Assembly (NCBI RefSeq): GCF_000332815.1
Contig: NZ_AOFD01000040.1
Location: forward strand, 1 to 41,648
Length of the DNA: 41,648 nucleotides
Direction of reading: 5' to 3'
Origin: Arthrobacter nitrophenolicus
Lineage (GTDB): Bacteria; Actinomycetota; Actinomycetes; Actinomycetales; Micrococcaceae
The translations under genes were made by a program, and so were the position numbers. Below the pieces are notes generated by a model. The model saw only the letters and a program-made list of their open reading frames with translations, searched no databases and was not told where the DNA came from. Every line of letters begins with the position of its first letter. The stretch's first letter is position 1. Shown in pieces: positions 24,686 to 34,222 of the stretch.

Positions 24686-25591
24686 TCAGGGCCGGTCCTG
24701 GCCCCGCCTTTTCAGGTAGCGCTCGAACTCGCGGGCAATGGATTCCCCGGTTGCTTCCGGCAGGTCCGCCGTGTCCTTCGCTTCCTCCAGCTGACGGACA
24801 TATGCTGCGATCTCTGGGTCTTCGGTGGCAAGTTCGTCCACGCCCCGCTCCCAGGCATCCGCTTCCTCTGCCAGCTCGTGCGTGTCCAGCGGCACCTGAA
24901 GCAGCTCCTCGATCCGGTGCAGGAGGGCCAGCTGTGCCTTGGGTGACGGCGCCTGGGCCACGTAGTGCGGTACGGCGGCCCACAGCGAAACGGTAGGAAT
25001 GCCTGCCAGGAGAGCCACCTCGGCCAGGACGCCCACAATGCCCACCGGGCCTTCGTACTGCGAGGCTTCAAGGTTCATGCGTTCCCGCAGCGGCGCATCG
25101 TCCGAGGACGTGCTGACCGGGATGGGCCGGCTGTGCGGGACGTCCGCCAGCAGTGCCCCCACCAGCACCACATAGTCCACATTCAGCGCTTCCGCGTGCA
25201 CCAGCAACTCGGCCGTGTAGGCGCGCCACTTATAGGACGGCTCCGTACCCTGGACGAAGATCACGTCCACATTGGAGTTGGGTGCGCTGGCCTTGTAGAT
25301 GCGGGTAGAGGGCCACTTGATCTTCCGTTCGCCGGCGGCATTCCTGCGGACCGTGGGGCGGGTGAACTGGAAGTCGTAGTACTCATCGGCGTCTATGGAC
25401 GCCACCTTCTTGCCGCCCCACAGCTTGTTCAGGTAGCGCAGCGAATCGCTTGCCGCTTCCCCGGCGTCGTTCCAGCCTTCAAAGGCGGCAAGCATCACGG
25501 TTACGCGTTTCCCGTCAGCCACGGGCTGCAGGAACCGTTCCCGCTCGGGTCCGGCACCCGGTGCGTCGGTGTCTCCCTCGAAGCTATTCAT
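24686..25591 (-). CDS. PAC2 family protein, 301 aa
   Basis: Member of the PAC2 family, named for proteasome assembly chaperone 2 in eukaryotes; actinobacterial members are conserved near the proteasome and mshC loci but their function is not established. Family features: VMLAAFEGWNDAGEAASDSL, DYVVLVGALLADVPHSRP and VGIVGVLAEVALLAGIPTVS. The C-terminal ~60 residues are acidic and helical. ATG 25591 follows TAGGGT by 6 bases. Convergent with mshC, whose repaired stop lies 4 bases away, and divergent from the HAD phosphatase. Confidence 0.9.
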   Translation of the reverse strand: MNSFEGDTDAPGAGPERERFLQPVADGKRVTVMLAAFEGWNDAGEAASDSLRYLNKLWGGKKVASIDADEYYDFQFTRPTVRRNAAGERKIKWPSTRIYKASAPNSNVDVIFVQGTEPSYKWRAYTAELLVHAEALNVDYVVLVGALLADVPHSRPIPVSTSSDDAPLRERMNLEASQYEGPVGIVGVLAEVALLAGIPTVSLWAAVPHYVAQAPSPKAQLALLHRIEELLQVPLDTHELAEEADAWERGVDELATEDPEIAAYVRQLEEAKDTADLPEATGESIAREFERYLKRRGQDRP

Positions 25592-25597
25592 TTCTTC

Positions 25598-25603
25598 ACC
25601 CTA
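25598..25603 (-). promoter_or_regulatory. -10 hexamer for PAC2 gene (leaderless)
   Basis: TAGGGT on the minus strand, 6 bases before the ATG at 25591. Confidence 0.52.
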
Positions 25604-25729
25604 CGTCCAAGGTGCTTCCCCGCGCATGACTGAAGCGCCGCAAATCACCGGATACGCATCCGGCGGCCGGGAACCATCCCGGATTCGGCCAAGGGCGTAA
25701 GCCCACAGGGTCCGCCCAGCAAGTCCCCG

Positions 25730-25735
25730 TAGACT
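25730..25735 (+). promoter_or_regulatory. -10 hexamer for HAD gene (leaderless)
   Basis: TAGACT, 6 bases before the ATG at 25742; no ribosome site. Confidence 0.52.
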
Positions 25736-25741
25736 GGGCAC

Positions 25742-26488
25742 ATGCGATCGCCTGCCTCCAGTTCCCCGCTCAAAGCTGTCCTCTGGGATATGGATGGGAC
25801 CATCGTGGATACCGAGCCCTACTGGATCGCAGCGGAGCACGCACTCGTGGAAGCCCATGGCGGCTCATGGTCCCATCAACAGGCCATGCAACTGGTGGGC
25901 CAGTCCCTCACGTTTTCGGCGGGGCTCCTTCAGGAAGCCGGCGTGCGGATGGAGATCCGCGAAATCATCGACAGCCTTACCGCAACGGTGATCAGCAGCG
26001 TGCAGCGGCAGGTCCCGTGGCGGCCGGGGGCGCGGGAACTCCTTGAAGAACTGCATCAGGCCGGGGTCCGGTGCGCCCTGGTCACCATGTCCGAAGGCCC
26101 GCTCGCGCGGCAGGTGGTGGACAGCCTGCCCCGCCCGTACTTCGAAATCCTCGTGACCGGCGATACCGTCACCCAGGGCAAGCCACACCCCGAGGCCTAC
26201 CTCACCGCCGTGGAGCTGCTGCAGGAACGCGACCCGGACCTGGGCATCCACCATTGCGTGGCGCTCGAAGACTCGGCGCCGGGCGTGGCAGCGGCCGTTG
26301 CCTCCGGGGTGCCCACGGTGGCAATACCCCACATTGTTCCGCTGCCGGAGGACAGCCGCTACACGCTGTGGAACTCCCTCTCCGGCCGGTCCCTGCCTGA
26401 CCTGGAGGACCTCCTGGCAGCAAGCCCGGCCCTTGCCGCGGGCAGCGCAGGGGAGCCGGCCTCCGCCGTCGGACATGGCCGTGGCTGA
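25742..26488 (+). CDS. HAD superfamily phosphatase (beta-phosphoglucomutase-like), 248 aa
   Basis: Cytoplasmic haloacid-dehalogenase phosphatase. Motif I DMDGTIVDTEP at residues 16-26 (nucleophile Asp16, acid/base Asp18), motif II VTMSEG, motif III GKPHPEAYL (Lys) and motif IV LEDSAPG. The helical cap between motifs I and II puts it in subclass I with beta-phosphoglucomutase and phosphoglycolate phosphatase relatives; substrate cannot be named. It overlaps the following site-2 protease by 14 bases, so they are co-transcribed from the leaderless promoter upstream. Confidence 0.9.
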   Translation: MRSPASSSPLKAVLWDMDGTIVDTEPYWIAAEHALVEAHGGSWSHQQAMQLVGQSLTFSAGLLQEAGVRMEIREIIDSLTATVISSVQRQVPWRPGARELLEELHQAGVRCALVTMSEGPLARQVVDSLPRPYFEILVTGDTVTQGKPHPEAYLTAVELLQERDPDLGIHHCVALEDSAPGVAAAVASGVPTVAIPHIVPLPEDSRYTLWNSLSGRSLPDLEDLLAASPALAAGSAGEPASAVGHGRG

Positions 26489-27647
26489 GACCCCCACGCC
26501 AGTTCGCCGCGAAGGCATCCCGCTCGGCCGGATCGCCGGCGTCCCCGTGGTGCTCGCCTACTCGTGGTTCATCATCGCCGCCTTCACGGTGATCGTTTAC
26601 GGTCCGGTCCTTGGCCGCAGCAATCCCGCGCTCGGCACCACCGCCTACATCATCGCGTTCGCCTACGCCGTCCTGCTCCTGATTTCCGTGCTGGTCCACG
26701 AACTGGCCCACGCCCTGACGGCCAGGATCTACGGCTGGCCAACACAAAAGATCGTCCTTAATCTCTGGGGCGGCCACACCCAGTTCGAAAGCTTCACCGC
26801 CTCGCCGGGGAGGTCAGTCCTGGTGGCACTGGCCGGGCCCGCAGCCAACTTTGTCCTGGCCGGCGGCGCGTGGCTGCTGCTCACCTCGGTACCGCTGGGC
26901 AGTGTGGCGGATATCCTCATCAACATTTTTATGTGGGCAAACTTCCTGATCGCCGTCTTCAACGTGCTGCCGGGACTGCCGCTCGACGGCGGCCGGCTGG
27001 TGGAGTCCGCCGTCTGGAAGGCGACCGGAAGCCAGGCCAAGGGAACCATTGCCGCGGGCTGGGGCGGCCGCATCATCGTGATCGCCCTTGCCTACTGGTT
27101 CCTTCTCCGCCCCCTGCTCGCCGGCGAAGAGCCCGAGTTCAGCCTGGTAATGATCACCGTCCTCGTCGGAGGGTTCCTGTGGATGGGCGCCTCCGCTTCG
27201 ATCCAGCAGGGCACGCTCCGCAGCAGGCTCCCGCTTGTCAGCGCGCAGGCGCTGGCGAGCCCCGCCGTCGGGCTTCCCGCCACCGCGACGGTCCAGGACG
27301 CGGTGCGTTACGGGGCCGCGGGACAGAATTCCGTGGTGGTTTACGGGCCTGACGGCCGGCCGCAGGCCGTGGTGGACGCCACGGCACTGGCAGCCGTGCC
27401 GCCCGCCGCCGCCCCGTCCACCGCCATCACAGCCGTCTCCTTTGCCCTGGCCCCGGGCGCCTACGTCCCTGAATGGGCGAAAGGACAGGAGCTCATCACC
27501 TTCCTTTCGCAGGTGGCGGGACGCCACTACGCCGTGATCGACCATGACGGCAGGGTCACCGGCCTGCTCTCGCAGGAGGCGGTGCTGGCGGCCATCACCG
27601 GGAAGCGGCAGCGGCCCGATAGGCGCCCGCAGGGCCAGAACCGGTAG
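26475..27647 (+). CDS. site-2-type M50 metalloprotease with CBS-pair domain, 390 aa
   Basis: Intramembrane zinc protease. Zinc motif HELAH at residues 75-79 and the third ligand in FNVLPGLPLDGGR (Asn163, Asp171) are intact. About six hydrophobic segments fill residues 25-240; residues ~245-385 form a cytoplasmic regulatory region of two CBS motifs, as in mycobacterial Rip3-type proteins. ATG 26475 overlaps the HAD gene; the longer frame to 26298 lies inside that gene. Substrate is unknown. Its stop TAG is embedded in the putative -10 of trmI. Confidence 0.9.
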   Translation: MAVAETPTPVRREGIPLGRIAGVPVVLAYSWFIIAAFTVIVYGPVLGRSNPALGTTAYIIAFAYAVLLLISVLVHELAHALTARIYGWPTQKIVLNLWGGHTQFESFTASPGRSVLVALAGPAANFVLAGGAWLLLTSVPLGSVADILINIFMWANFLIAVFNVLPGLPLDGGRLVESAVWKATGSQAKGTIAAGWGGRIIVIALAYWFLLRPLLAGEEPEFSLVMITVLVGGFLWMGASASIQQGTLRSRLPLVSAQALASPAVGLPATATVQDAVRYGAAGQNSVVVYGPDGRPQAVVDATALAAVPPAAAPSTAITAVSFALAPGAYVPEWAKGQELITFLSQVAGRHYAVIDHDGRVTGLLSQEAVLAAITGKRQRPDRRPQGQNR

Positions 27648-27650
27648 AGT
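27645..27650 (+). promoter_or_regulatory. putative -10 hexamer for trmI
   Basis: TAGAGT overlapping the preceding stop codon. A start near 27657 would give an untranslated leader of about 87 bases before the ATG at 27744. Confidence 0.4.
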
Positions 27651-27743
27651 TACCTGCCGGTGTGCATTGCCGCCGCAGAAGCCACCACGTCTCCCACGGA
27701 CATCTCTGCGCGGCCCCAAAGGTTTACAGGAGCGAGGAACATC

Positions 27744-28808
27744 ATGAGCAGCGAGACCGCCGTCAACGACGCCACAGCAGCAGCCGGGTCCGGCGCCGCC
27801 GCCGGCAGCTCGCAGCCGGTGGGAGCCGCCAGGCGCCGGGGACCGTTCCGGGAAGGTGAACGCGTCCAGCTCACCGACGAGCGCGGACGCATGAACACCA
27901 TCACCCTCGAGCGCGGCGGCGCGTTCCACACCCACCGTGGCTTCCTCAACCATGACGACATCATCGGCAAGGTGGACGGCTCCGTGGTGGTCAACAACGT
28001 GGGCCAGCAGTACCAGACCCTGCGCCCGCTGCTCTCCGACTTCGTGCTCTCCATGCCCCGCGGCGCGGCAGTCGTCTATCCCAAGGACGCCGGGCAGATC
28101 GTCACCATGGCGGACATCTTTCCCGGCGCCCGCGTGGTGGAGGCGGGTGTCGGCTCAGGCGCCCTCTCCATTTCCCTGCTCCGCGCCGTAGGCGACCAAG
28201 GCTACCTGCACTCCTTCGAGCGGCGCGAGGAATTCGCGGACATCGCCCGCGGCAACGTCGAAACCATTTTCGGCGGCCCGCACCCCGCGTGGCAGATCTC
28301 CCTGGGTGATTTCCAGGAGGAAGTGGTGCGCAGCGAGGCGCCCGGCTCCGTGGACCGCGTGGTCCTGGACATGCTGGCACCCTGGGAGTGCCTCGACGCC
28401 GTCGCCACCGTCCTGGCCCCCGGCGGCGTATGGATCAACTACGTCGCCACGGTCACGCAGCTGTCCCGTACGGCCGAGGCCATCCGTGCAGACGGCCGCT
28501 TTACTGAACCGGACGCCTGGGAGTCCCTGGTCCGCGGCTGGCACCTGGAGGGACTTGCTGTCCGCCCGGACCACCGGATGGTGGCCCACACAGGCTTCCT
28601 GCTGGTGACCCGCAGGCTGGCCGACGGCGTCACCGGCATCTCGGTCAAGCGCCGTCCGTCAAAGACCGAGTTCAACGAAGAGGACGTCAACGCCTGGACG
28701 CCCGGTGCGGTGGGGGAGCGCCTGGTCTCCGACAAGAAGCTGCGCCGCGCCGCCCGGGACGCGATTGCCGGGACCAACGTCAAGGACGGTCCCGAGGTCA
28801 CGAACTAG
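27744..28808 (+). CDS. trmI: tRNA (adenine-58-N1)-methyltransferase TrmI, 354 aa
   Basis: SAM-dependent enzyme that makes m1A58 in the T-loop of tRNAs. The class I methyltransferase motif VVEAGVGSGALS is clear, with downstream VLDMLAPWE and the N-terminal beta-barrel domain typical of TrmI (GPFREGERVQLTDERG). I chose ATG 27744 with GCGAGGAA upstream; a longer frame starting at GTG 27660 adds 28 residues without family support, though it follows TAGAGT closely. TrmI is conserved directly upstream of the proteasomal ATPase in actinobacteria, as here. A C-terminal ~50-residue tail is poorly conserved in appearance. Confidence 0.92.
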   Translation: MSSETAVNDATAAAGSGAAAGSSQPVGAARRRGPFREGERVQLTDERGRMNTITLERGGAFHTHRGFLNHDDIIGKVDGSVVVNNVGQQYQTLRPLLSDFVLSMPRGAAVVYPKDAGQIVTMADIFPGARVVEAGVGSGALSISLLRAVGDQGYLHSFERREEFADIARGNVETIFGGPHPAWQISLGDFQEEVVRSEAPGSVDRVVLDMLAPWECLDAVATVLAPGGVWINYVATVTQLSRTAEAIRADGRFTEPDAWESLVRGWHLEGLAVRPDHRMVAHTGFLLVTRRLADGVTGISVKRRPSKTEFNEEDVNAWTPGAVGERLVSDKKLRRAARDAIAGTNVKDGPEVTN

Positions 28809-28889
28809 TCCACATTTCGGGAGTCTCCATCCCTACCTGCCATCTTGGGGCTAATGTCTTAATAGAAGCGCAGGAAGGGGCTGATACAT

Positions 28890-30641
28890 ATGGAGACTCC
28901 AAACCAGGACTCCGGACGTACACCGGCAGAGCAGTCTGCCGCCAATGACCTCTCGGTTGCCGACCGCCAGGTCAACATCCTCCGGGACAAGCTCAGGCAC
29001 ATCGACCGCCAGTTGGCTGCGGCAACGCAGAACAACACCAAGCTGGTCAGCATGCTTGAGACCGCGAAAGCCGAGATCCTCCGGCTGAAGAACGCGTTGG
29101 ACCAGGAAGGACAGCCGCCCTACAGCTTCGGCACCATCCTCCAGCTGAACCCGAAGCGCCCGCCGGCGCCCGGCAGCAGCGGGCAGGCTGCCACGGAAGA
29201 ATCCGTGGACATCTTCAACGCCGGCCGGAAAATGCGGGTCGGCATCAGCCCGCTGGTCAACATCAACCAGCTCGCCGTGGGCCAGGAAGTCCTGCTGAAT
29301 GAAGCACTCCTCATCGTGGCCGGGCTCGGCTACGAGCGGGCCGGCGAACTGGCCACGCTCAAGGAAATGCTCGGCGCCGACCGCGCCCTGGTGGTCGGCC
29401 GCGCCGACGAGGAACGCGTGGTCCGCCTCTCCGGCGCCCTTCTTTCGGAAAAACTGCGTGTGGGCGACGCGCTCTCCATAGATTCCCGCACCGGGTATGC
29501 GCTGGAAAAGGTGCCCCGGTCCGAAGTGGAAAACCTCGTCCTGGAAGAAGTCCCGGACATCACCTACGAGGACATCGGCGGCCTCGGCCCGCAGATCGAA
29601 CAGATCCGCGACGCTGTCGAACTGCCGTTCCTGCACCCGGACCTGTACCGGGAACACGGGCTGAAGGCTCCCAAGGGCATCCTGCTCTATGGCCCTCCGG
29701 GCTGCGGCAAGACCCTCATCGCCAAGGCCGTTGCCAACTCCCTCGCTGCCCGCGCCGCTGAGCGCTCCGGCAATGTGGACCTCAAGAGCTACTTCCTGAA
29801 CATCAAAGGTCCGGAGCTCCTGGACAAGTATGTCGGCGAAACCGAACGGCACATCCGCCTCATCTTCTCCAGGGCGCGGGAAAAGGCTTCGGACGGCAGC
29901 CCGGTAGTGGTGTTCTTCGACGAAATGGATTCGCTGTTCCGCACGCGCGGCACCGGCATTTCCTCCGACGTCGAAACAACCATAGTGCCGCAGCTGCTCA
30001 GCGAGATCGACGGCGTGGAGCGGCTGGACAATGTCATCGTCATCGGCGCCTCCAACCGCGAGGACATGATTGATCCGGCCATCCTCCGGCCCGGCCGGCT
30101 GGACGTCAAAGTCAAGATCCACCGACCCGACGCCGAGGCGGCGGCGGACATCTTCAACAAGTACATCACCACCGACCTGCCCTTCCACGAATCCGACCTC
30201 GCCGAGCACAACGGCGATGTCCAGGCAACCGTGGACGCCATGGTCCAGCGGACGGTGGAGGCCATGTACTCCACGGACAAGTCGAACGAGTTCCTGGAGG
30301 TCACCTACGCCAACGGTGACACCGAGATGCTGTACTTCAAGGACTTTAACTCCGGCGCTGTGGTCCAGAACGTCGTGGACCGCGCCAAGAAGTACGCCAT
30401 CAAGGACCTCCTGACCACCCAACAGAAGGGGCTCCGGATCGAGCACCTGCTGCGGGCGGTGGTGGACGAGTTCCGTGAGCACGAGGACATGCCCAACACC
30501 ACCAATCCCGATGACTGGGCCCGGATCTCCGGCAAGAAGGGCGAGCGGATCACCTACATCCGCACCATTGTCCAGGGCAAGGCCGGCCAGGAGCCTGGTA
30601 AGTCGATCGAAACCATGCCCACTACGGGACAGTATCTATGA
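28890..30641 (+). CDS. arc: proteasome-associated AAA ATPase ARC/Mpa, 583 aa
   Basis: Hexameric unfoldase that captures Pup-tagged proteins and threads them into the 20S core. Domains: N-terminal coiled coil at residues ~20-75 that binds Pup, two OB folds at ~76-225, then the AAA domain with Walker A GPPGCGKT at 268-275, Walker B FFDEMD at 342-347 and [19 protein letters not shown]. The protein ends in GQYL, the C-terminal motif whose tyrosine docks on the proteasome ring. GGAAGGGG lies upstream of the ATG. Its stop overlaps the dop start (ATGA), starting the pupylation operon. Confidence 0.97.
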   Translation: METPNQDSGRTPAEQSAANDLSVADRQVNILRDKLRHIDRQLAAATQNNTKLVSMLETAKAEILRLKNALDQEGQPPYSFGTILQLNPKRPPAPGSSGQAATEESVDIFNAGRKMRVGISPLVNINQLAVGQEVLLNEALLIVAGLGYERAGELATLKEMLGADRALVVGRADEERVVRLSGALLSEKLRVGDALSIDSRTGYALEKVPRSEVENLVLEEVPDITYEDIGGLGPQIEQIRDAVELPFLHPDLYREHGLKAPKGILLYGPPGCGKTLIAKAVANSLAARAAERSGNVDLKSYFLNIKGPELLDKYVGETERHIRLIFSRAREKASDGSPVVVFFDEMDSLFRTRGTGISSDVETTIVPQLLSEIDGVERLDNVIVIGASNREDMIDPAILRPGRLDVKVKIHRPDAEAAADIFNKYITTDLPFHESDLAEHNGDVQATVDAMVQRTVEAMYSTDKSNEFLEVTYANGDTEMLYFKDFNSGAVVQNVVDRAKKYAIKDLLTTQQKGLRIEHLLRAVVDEFREHEDMPNTTNPDDWARISGKKGERITYIRTIVQGKAGQEPGKSIETMPTTGQYL

Positions 30642-32311
30642 CGGCTGCACCGGAGCCCGCCGCCGGGGGAGCACTCCCGGCCGGCGGGGTCATGCGGGTG
30701 ATGGGCGCGGAAACCGAATACGGCATCCATGCCCCGTCCGCGCCCTCCGCCAATGCCACTATGATGAGTGCCCGGGTGGTCCAGGCCTACGCGCAGGTCA
30801 CCCGGCAGCGCGCCGCGGGCGGCGCCGAAACCCGCTGGGACTACACGGACGAGGAGCCGCTGCACGACGCCCGCGGCTGGACCGTGGACCGCGGCGCCGC
30901 GCATCCCAGCCAGCTGACCGACCAGCCGCCCGTCCTGGACGCCGAAGCGGTGGCCCTGGCGTACGGCCGTGAGGAACTCGAACTCGACGGGCAGGACGAG
31001 TCGGGCACGCTCCTCATGAACATGGTCCTGGGCAACGGTGCGCGCCTGTACGTGGACCACGCCCACCCCGAGTATTCGAGCCCCGAGGTCACCAACCCGC
31101 GCGATGCGGTCACCTGGGACGCGGCAGGAGACCTGGTGGCGCTGGCAGCGGTGCGCCGTTTGGCCGCGGACCCTGACCTTCCGCCGGTGAACCTCTACAA
31201 GAACAACACGGACAACAAGTCCGTGTCCTACGGCTCCCACGAAAACTACCTCATGCCGCGTTCGGTGCCTTTCGGCGACATCGTGCGCGGACTGACACCG
31301 TTTTTCGTGACCCGCCAGATCTTCTGCGGGGCGGGCCGGCTGGGAATCGGCCAGGACGCGTCAGCGTCCGGCTACCAGATCAGCCAGCGGGCTGATTTCT
31401 TCGAGGCCGAGGTGGGCCTGGAAACAACCATCCGCCGGCCCATCATCAACACGCGGGACGAGCCGCACGCCACCGCGGACAAGTACCGGCGCCTGCACGT
31501 GATCATTGGCGATGCCAATCTCAGCCAGGTATCCAACTACCTCAAGTTCGGGACGACTGCCATGGTCCTCAGCCTCATCGAGGCAGGCCTGGCGCCCAAG
31601 GTCGAGGTGTACGAACCCGTCCAGGCCTTGCAGACGGTCAGCCATGACACGTCTCTGACCGCCACTTTGCGGCTGCTGGACGGACGGCGGGTCACCGCGC
31701 TGGACCTTCAGTGGATGTACCACGAGGCCGCAGCCAAGCTGGCACAGGATACGGGCGTCGGCGATGCCGTGGACGGGGATGGACACACGCATGATGTCCT
31801 GGAGCGGTGGGCCACAGTGCTCACCCAGCTGGACAGCAACCGGGCGGCGGCAGCCAGTTCCGTTGAATGGCTCGCGAAGCTTTCGCTCCTGGACGGTTAC
31901 CGCCAGCGGGACAACCTGGACTGGGATGACGCCCGGCTGGGACTCGTGGACCTGCAATGGTCCGATATCCGGCCCGAAAAGGGGCTGTACTACCGCTTCC
32001 TTGCCAGGGACCGGATGCAAAGGATCGTCGACGACGCCGCTATCGTTTCCGCCGTCGGGGAGCCCCCGGCGGACACCCGTGCGTTCTTCCGGGGCAAGTG
32101 CATCAGCAGCTTCGGCAAGGATGTGGTGGGCGCGAGCTGGGACTCGGTGATCTTTGACGTACCCGGATACGGCCGGCTGCAGCGGGTGCCCACCAGGGAG
32201 CCGCTGAGGGGAACCAAAACCCTCACCGGAGCGTTGTTCGAACGCTATCGGGAAGCGGGTCCGTTCCTCGCAGAGTTGTTGGGACACAATACCGCTCCGC
32301 CTGCGGCGTAA
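30638..32311 (+). CDS. dop: Dop, deamidase of Pup and depupylase, 557 aa
   Basis: Carboxylate-amine-ligase-fold enzyme that deamidates the C-terminal Gln of Pup to Glu and also removes Pup from substrates. Seen: GAETEYGIH (23-31) with ATP/Mg-binding Glu, [15 protein letters not shown] (136-150) with the catalytic Asp140, [20 protein letters not shown], and [12 protein letters not shown]. An insertion between about residues 45 and 120 is the Dop-specific loop absent from PafA. Length is slightly above the ~500 of mycobacterial Dop. Overlaps arc by four bases and is followed by pup. Confidence 0.97.
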   Translation: MTAAPEPAAGGALPAGGVMRVMGAETEYGIHAPSAPSANATMMSARVVQAYAQVTRQRAAGGAETRWDYTDEEPLHDARGWTVDRGAAHPSQLTDQPPVLDAEAVALAYGREELELDGQDESGTLLMNMVLGNGARLYVDHAHPEYSSPEVTNPRDAVTWDAAGDLVALAAVRRLAADPDLPPVNLYKNNTDNKSVSYGSHENYLMPRSVPFGDIVRGLTPFFVTRQIFCGAGRLGIGQDASASGYQISQRADFFEAEVGLETTIRRPIINTRDEPHATADKYRRLHVIIGDANLSQVSNYLKFGTTAMVLSLIEAGLAPKVEVYEPVQALQTVSHDTSLTATLRLLDGRRVTALDLQWMYHEAAAKLAQDTGVGDAVDGDGHTHDVLERWATVLTQLDSNRAAAASSVEWLAKLSLLDGYRQRDNLDWDDARLGLVDLQWSDIRPEKGLYYRFLARDRMQRIVDDAAIVSAVGEPPADTRAFFRGKCISSFGKDVVGASWDSVIFDVPGYGRLQRVPTREPLRGTKTLTGALFERYREAGPFLAELLGHNTAPPAA

Positions 32312-32396
32312 ACCGCGCCGGACGGCCGCCAGCGTGGCAGGATTGGCATATCGGAGGATCCGCCGGATCCAATGACCGACTAAGGGAGGGATAACG

Positions 32397-32600
32397 ATGG
32401 CAGGCCAGGAGCAAACGCAGCCGCAATCACGCGACAGCCAGGTCGACGAGGACATTCCTGAGGCGCCACCCGCACCGCCGGAAGCCCAGGCTTCGGCATC
32501 CACGGAAGGCGTGGACGACCTTCTGGACGAGATTGACGGCGTTCTGGAATCCAACGCCGAAGAATTCGTCCGGGCCTTCGTCCAAAAAGGCGGCCAGTAA
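32397..32600 (+). CDS. pup: Pup, prokaryotic ubiquitin-like protein, 67 aa
   Basis: Intrinsically disordered protein tag. The N-terminal half is Gln/Pro/Ala-rich and the C-terminal half holds the conserved helix region [20 protein letters not shown] that binds the ARC coiled coil, ending FVQKGGQ. The terminal Gln means it must be deamidated by Dop before PafA can attach it to lysines. GGGAGGG precedes the ATG. Located between dop and prcB, the canonical position. Confidence 0.98.
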   Translation: MAGQEQTQPQSRDSQVDEDIPEAPPAPPEAQASASTEGVDDLLDEIDGVLESNAEEFVRAFVQKGGQ

Positions 32601-32680
32601 CCCGGACCGGAAAGGTGGCGGAAGCCCCGGACGGACGGAATCTGTACCGACTTTTAGTACTACGTTCAAGGAGTTCATGA

Positions 32681-33502
32681 GTGCAGGAATCAACCGCCAA
32701 CCAGGTAGCCGCCAACGCCACCTCGTCCTTTACGGAACATCTGCAGCGGGACCGGCCGGAGCTTTTGCCCTTTAGCCGGTCCCCCCAGGGTGCTGCGTCC
32801 GCAGCTGCCCCGCTGCAGGTTCCGCACGCCACCACGATCGTCGCCATGAGCTACGACGGCGGCGTGCTGATGGCGGGGGACCGGCGTGCCACCATGGGCA
32901 ATATCATCGCCAGCAGGCACATCGAAAAGGTGTTCCCCGCGGACCGGTTCTCGGTCCTGGGCATCGCGGGGACTGCCGGCATTGCCATTGACCTGACGCG
33001 GTTGTTCCAGGTTGAACTTGAGCATTACGAAAAAATCGAAGGCACGCTCCTCAGCCTTGAGGGCAAGGCCAACCGCCTCGGCGCCATGATCCGCGGCAAC
33101 CTGCCGCTCGCCCTGCAGGGCCTGGCCGTCGTTCCCCTGTTCGCCGGCTTCGACACCAGTGCCGGCGTGGGAAGGCTCTTCTCCTACGACGTGACCGGCG
33201 GCCGGTATGAGGAGCACGAACACCACAGCGTGGGGTCCGGTTCGGTCTTCGCACGGGGAGCCCTGAAGAAACTGTGGCGGCCCAACCTTACGGCGGCGGA
33301 AGCGCTTGCCGTCGCGGTGGAGTCCCTGTACGACGCCGCCGACGACGATTCGGCCACCGGCGGCCCCGACACGGTGCGCCAGTTGTGGCCCGTGGTCTAC
33401 ACGGTGGACAGTTCCGGCGCCCGCCGGATTCCGGAGGCCGAACTTGCGGCCGCGGCGCGCAACGTCATCGAAGCCCGCACCATCGCCGGACGGGAGGCCT
33501 GA
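32681..33502 (+). CDS. prcB: proteasome beta subunit PrcB, 273 aa
   Basis: Catalytic subunit of the 20S proteasome. A ~50-residue propeptide is removed to expose Thr51 as the N-terminal nucleophile (HA-TTIVAM). Asp67 and Lys83 occupy the positions of Asp17 and Lys33 of mature beta subunits, so the active site is intact. GTG start follows AAGGAG by 8 bases. Mature sequence continues with the usual [20 protein letters not shown]. The prcA gene starts one base after the stop. Confidence 0.97.
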   Translation: MQESTANQVAANATSSFTEHLQRDRPELLPFSRSPQGAASAAAPLQVPHATTIVAMSYDGGVLMAGDRRATMGNIIASRHIEKVFPADRFSVLGIAGTAGIAIDLTRLFQVELEHYEKIEGTLLSLEGKANRLGAMIRGNLPLALQGLAVVPLFAGFDTSAGVGRLFSYDVTGGRYEEHEHHSVGSGSVFARGALKKLWRPNLTAAEALAVAVESLYDAADDDSATGGPDTVRQLWPVVYTVDSSGARRIPEAELAAAARNVIEARTIAGREA

Positions 33503-33503
33503 G

Positions 33504-34214
33504 ATGACGCAGCAGTTTTATGTATCGCCTGAACAGCTGATGAAGGACCGTGCGGATTTCGCACGGAAAGGCATCGCCCGCGGCAGGTCTGTGGTGGTGA
33601 TCAGTTGCGCTGACGGGATAGCTCTCGTAGCGGAAAACCCGTCGCCGTCCCTGCACAAAATCGGCGAGATCTACGACAAAATCGCATTCGCCGCCGTCGG
33701 GAAATACAACGAATTTGAAAGCCTCCGCCAGGCCGGTGTCCGGTACGCCGACGTCCGCGGATACTCCTACGACCGCGAGGACGTCACGGCGCGCGGCCTG
33801 GCCAGCGTCTACGCACAGAGCCTGGGCGCCGTCTTCACCGCGGAGCAGAAACCTTTCGAAGTGGAACTCGCTGTGGCCGAGGTGGGCCCCACCCAGGAGG
33901 AGGACCATCTCTACCGGCTGACTTTCGACGGTTCCATCGCCGACGAACACAGCTTCGTGGTCATGGGTGGCCAGGCGGAGAAGGTTTCCTCAGCCATTGA
34001 AGGTGGCTGGCGGAGCACGCTCAGCTTCTCCGAGGCCGTCCGGCTGGCGCTGTCCGGCCTGGCGCCGGCAGCCGATTCGGGTGAATCAGCCAAGCCGATG
34101 CCGGCCAGGGCGCTGGAAGTAGCAGTCCTGGACAGGCTGTCCGAGAGCACACGCGGCTCACGGCGCGCTTTCCGCCGGCTGAACGACGCGGACATCACTG
34201 CATTGCTGGCCTAG
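33504..34214 (+). CDS. prcA: proteasome alpha subunit PrcA, 236 aa
   Basis: Non-catalytic subunit forming the outer rings and gate of the 20S core. N-terminus [20 protein letters not shown] gives the gating segment and first alpha-helix; [20 protein letters not shown] follows, and [19 protein letters not shown] is typical of alpha subunits. ATG 33504 with GGGAGG upstream; the start directly follows the prcB stop, ensuring equal production. The 236-residue length matches the family. Confidence 0.96.
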   Translation: MTQQFYVSPEQLMKDRADFARKGIARGRSVVVISCADGIALVAENPSPSLHKIGEIYDKIAFAAVGKYNEFESLRQAGVRYADVRGYSYDREDVTARGLASVYAQSLGAVFTAEQKPFEVELAVAEVGPTQEEDHLYRLTFDGSIADEHSFVVMGGQAEKVSSAIEGGWRSTLSFSEAVRLALSGLAPAADSGESAKPMPARALEVAVLDRLSESTRGSRRAFRRLNDADITALLA

Positions 34215-34222
34215 GAGGAAAC

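Noticed and set aside
28851..30482. 543-aa open frame on the minus strand
   Set aside because: Antisense to the ARC ATPase, which has all expected motifs.
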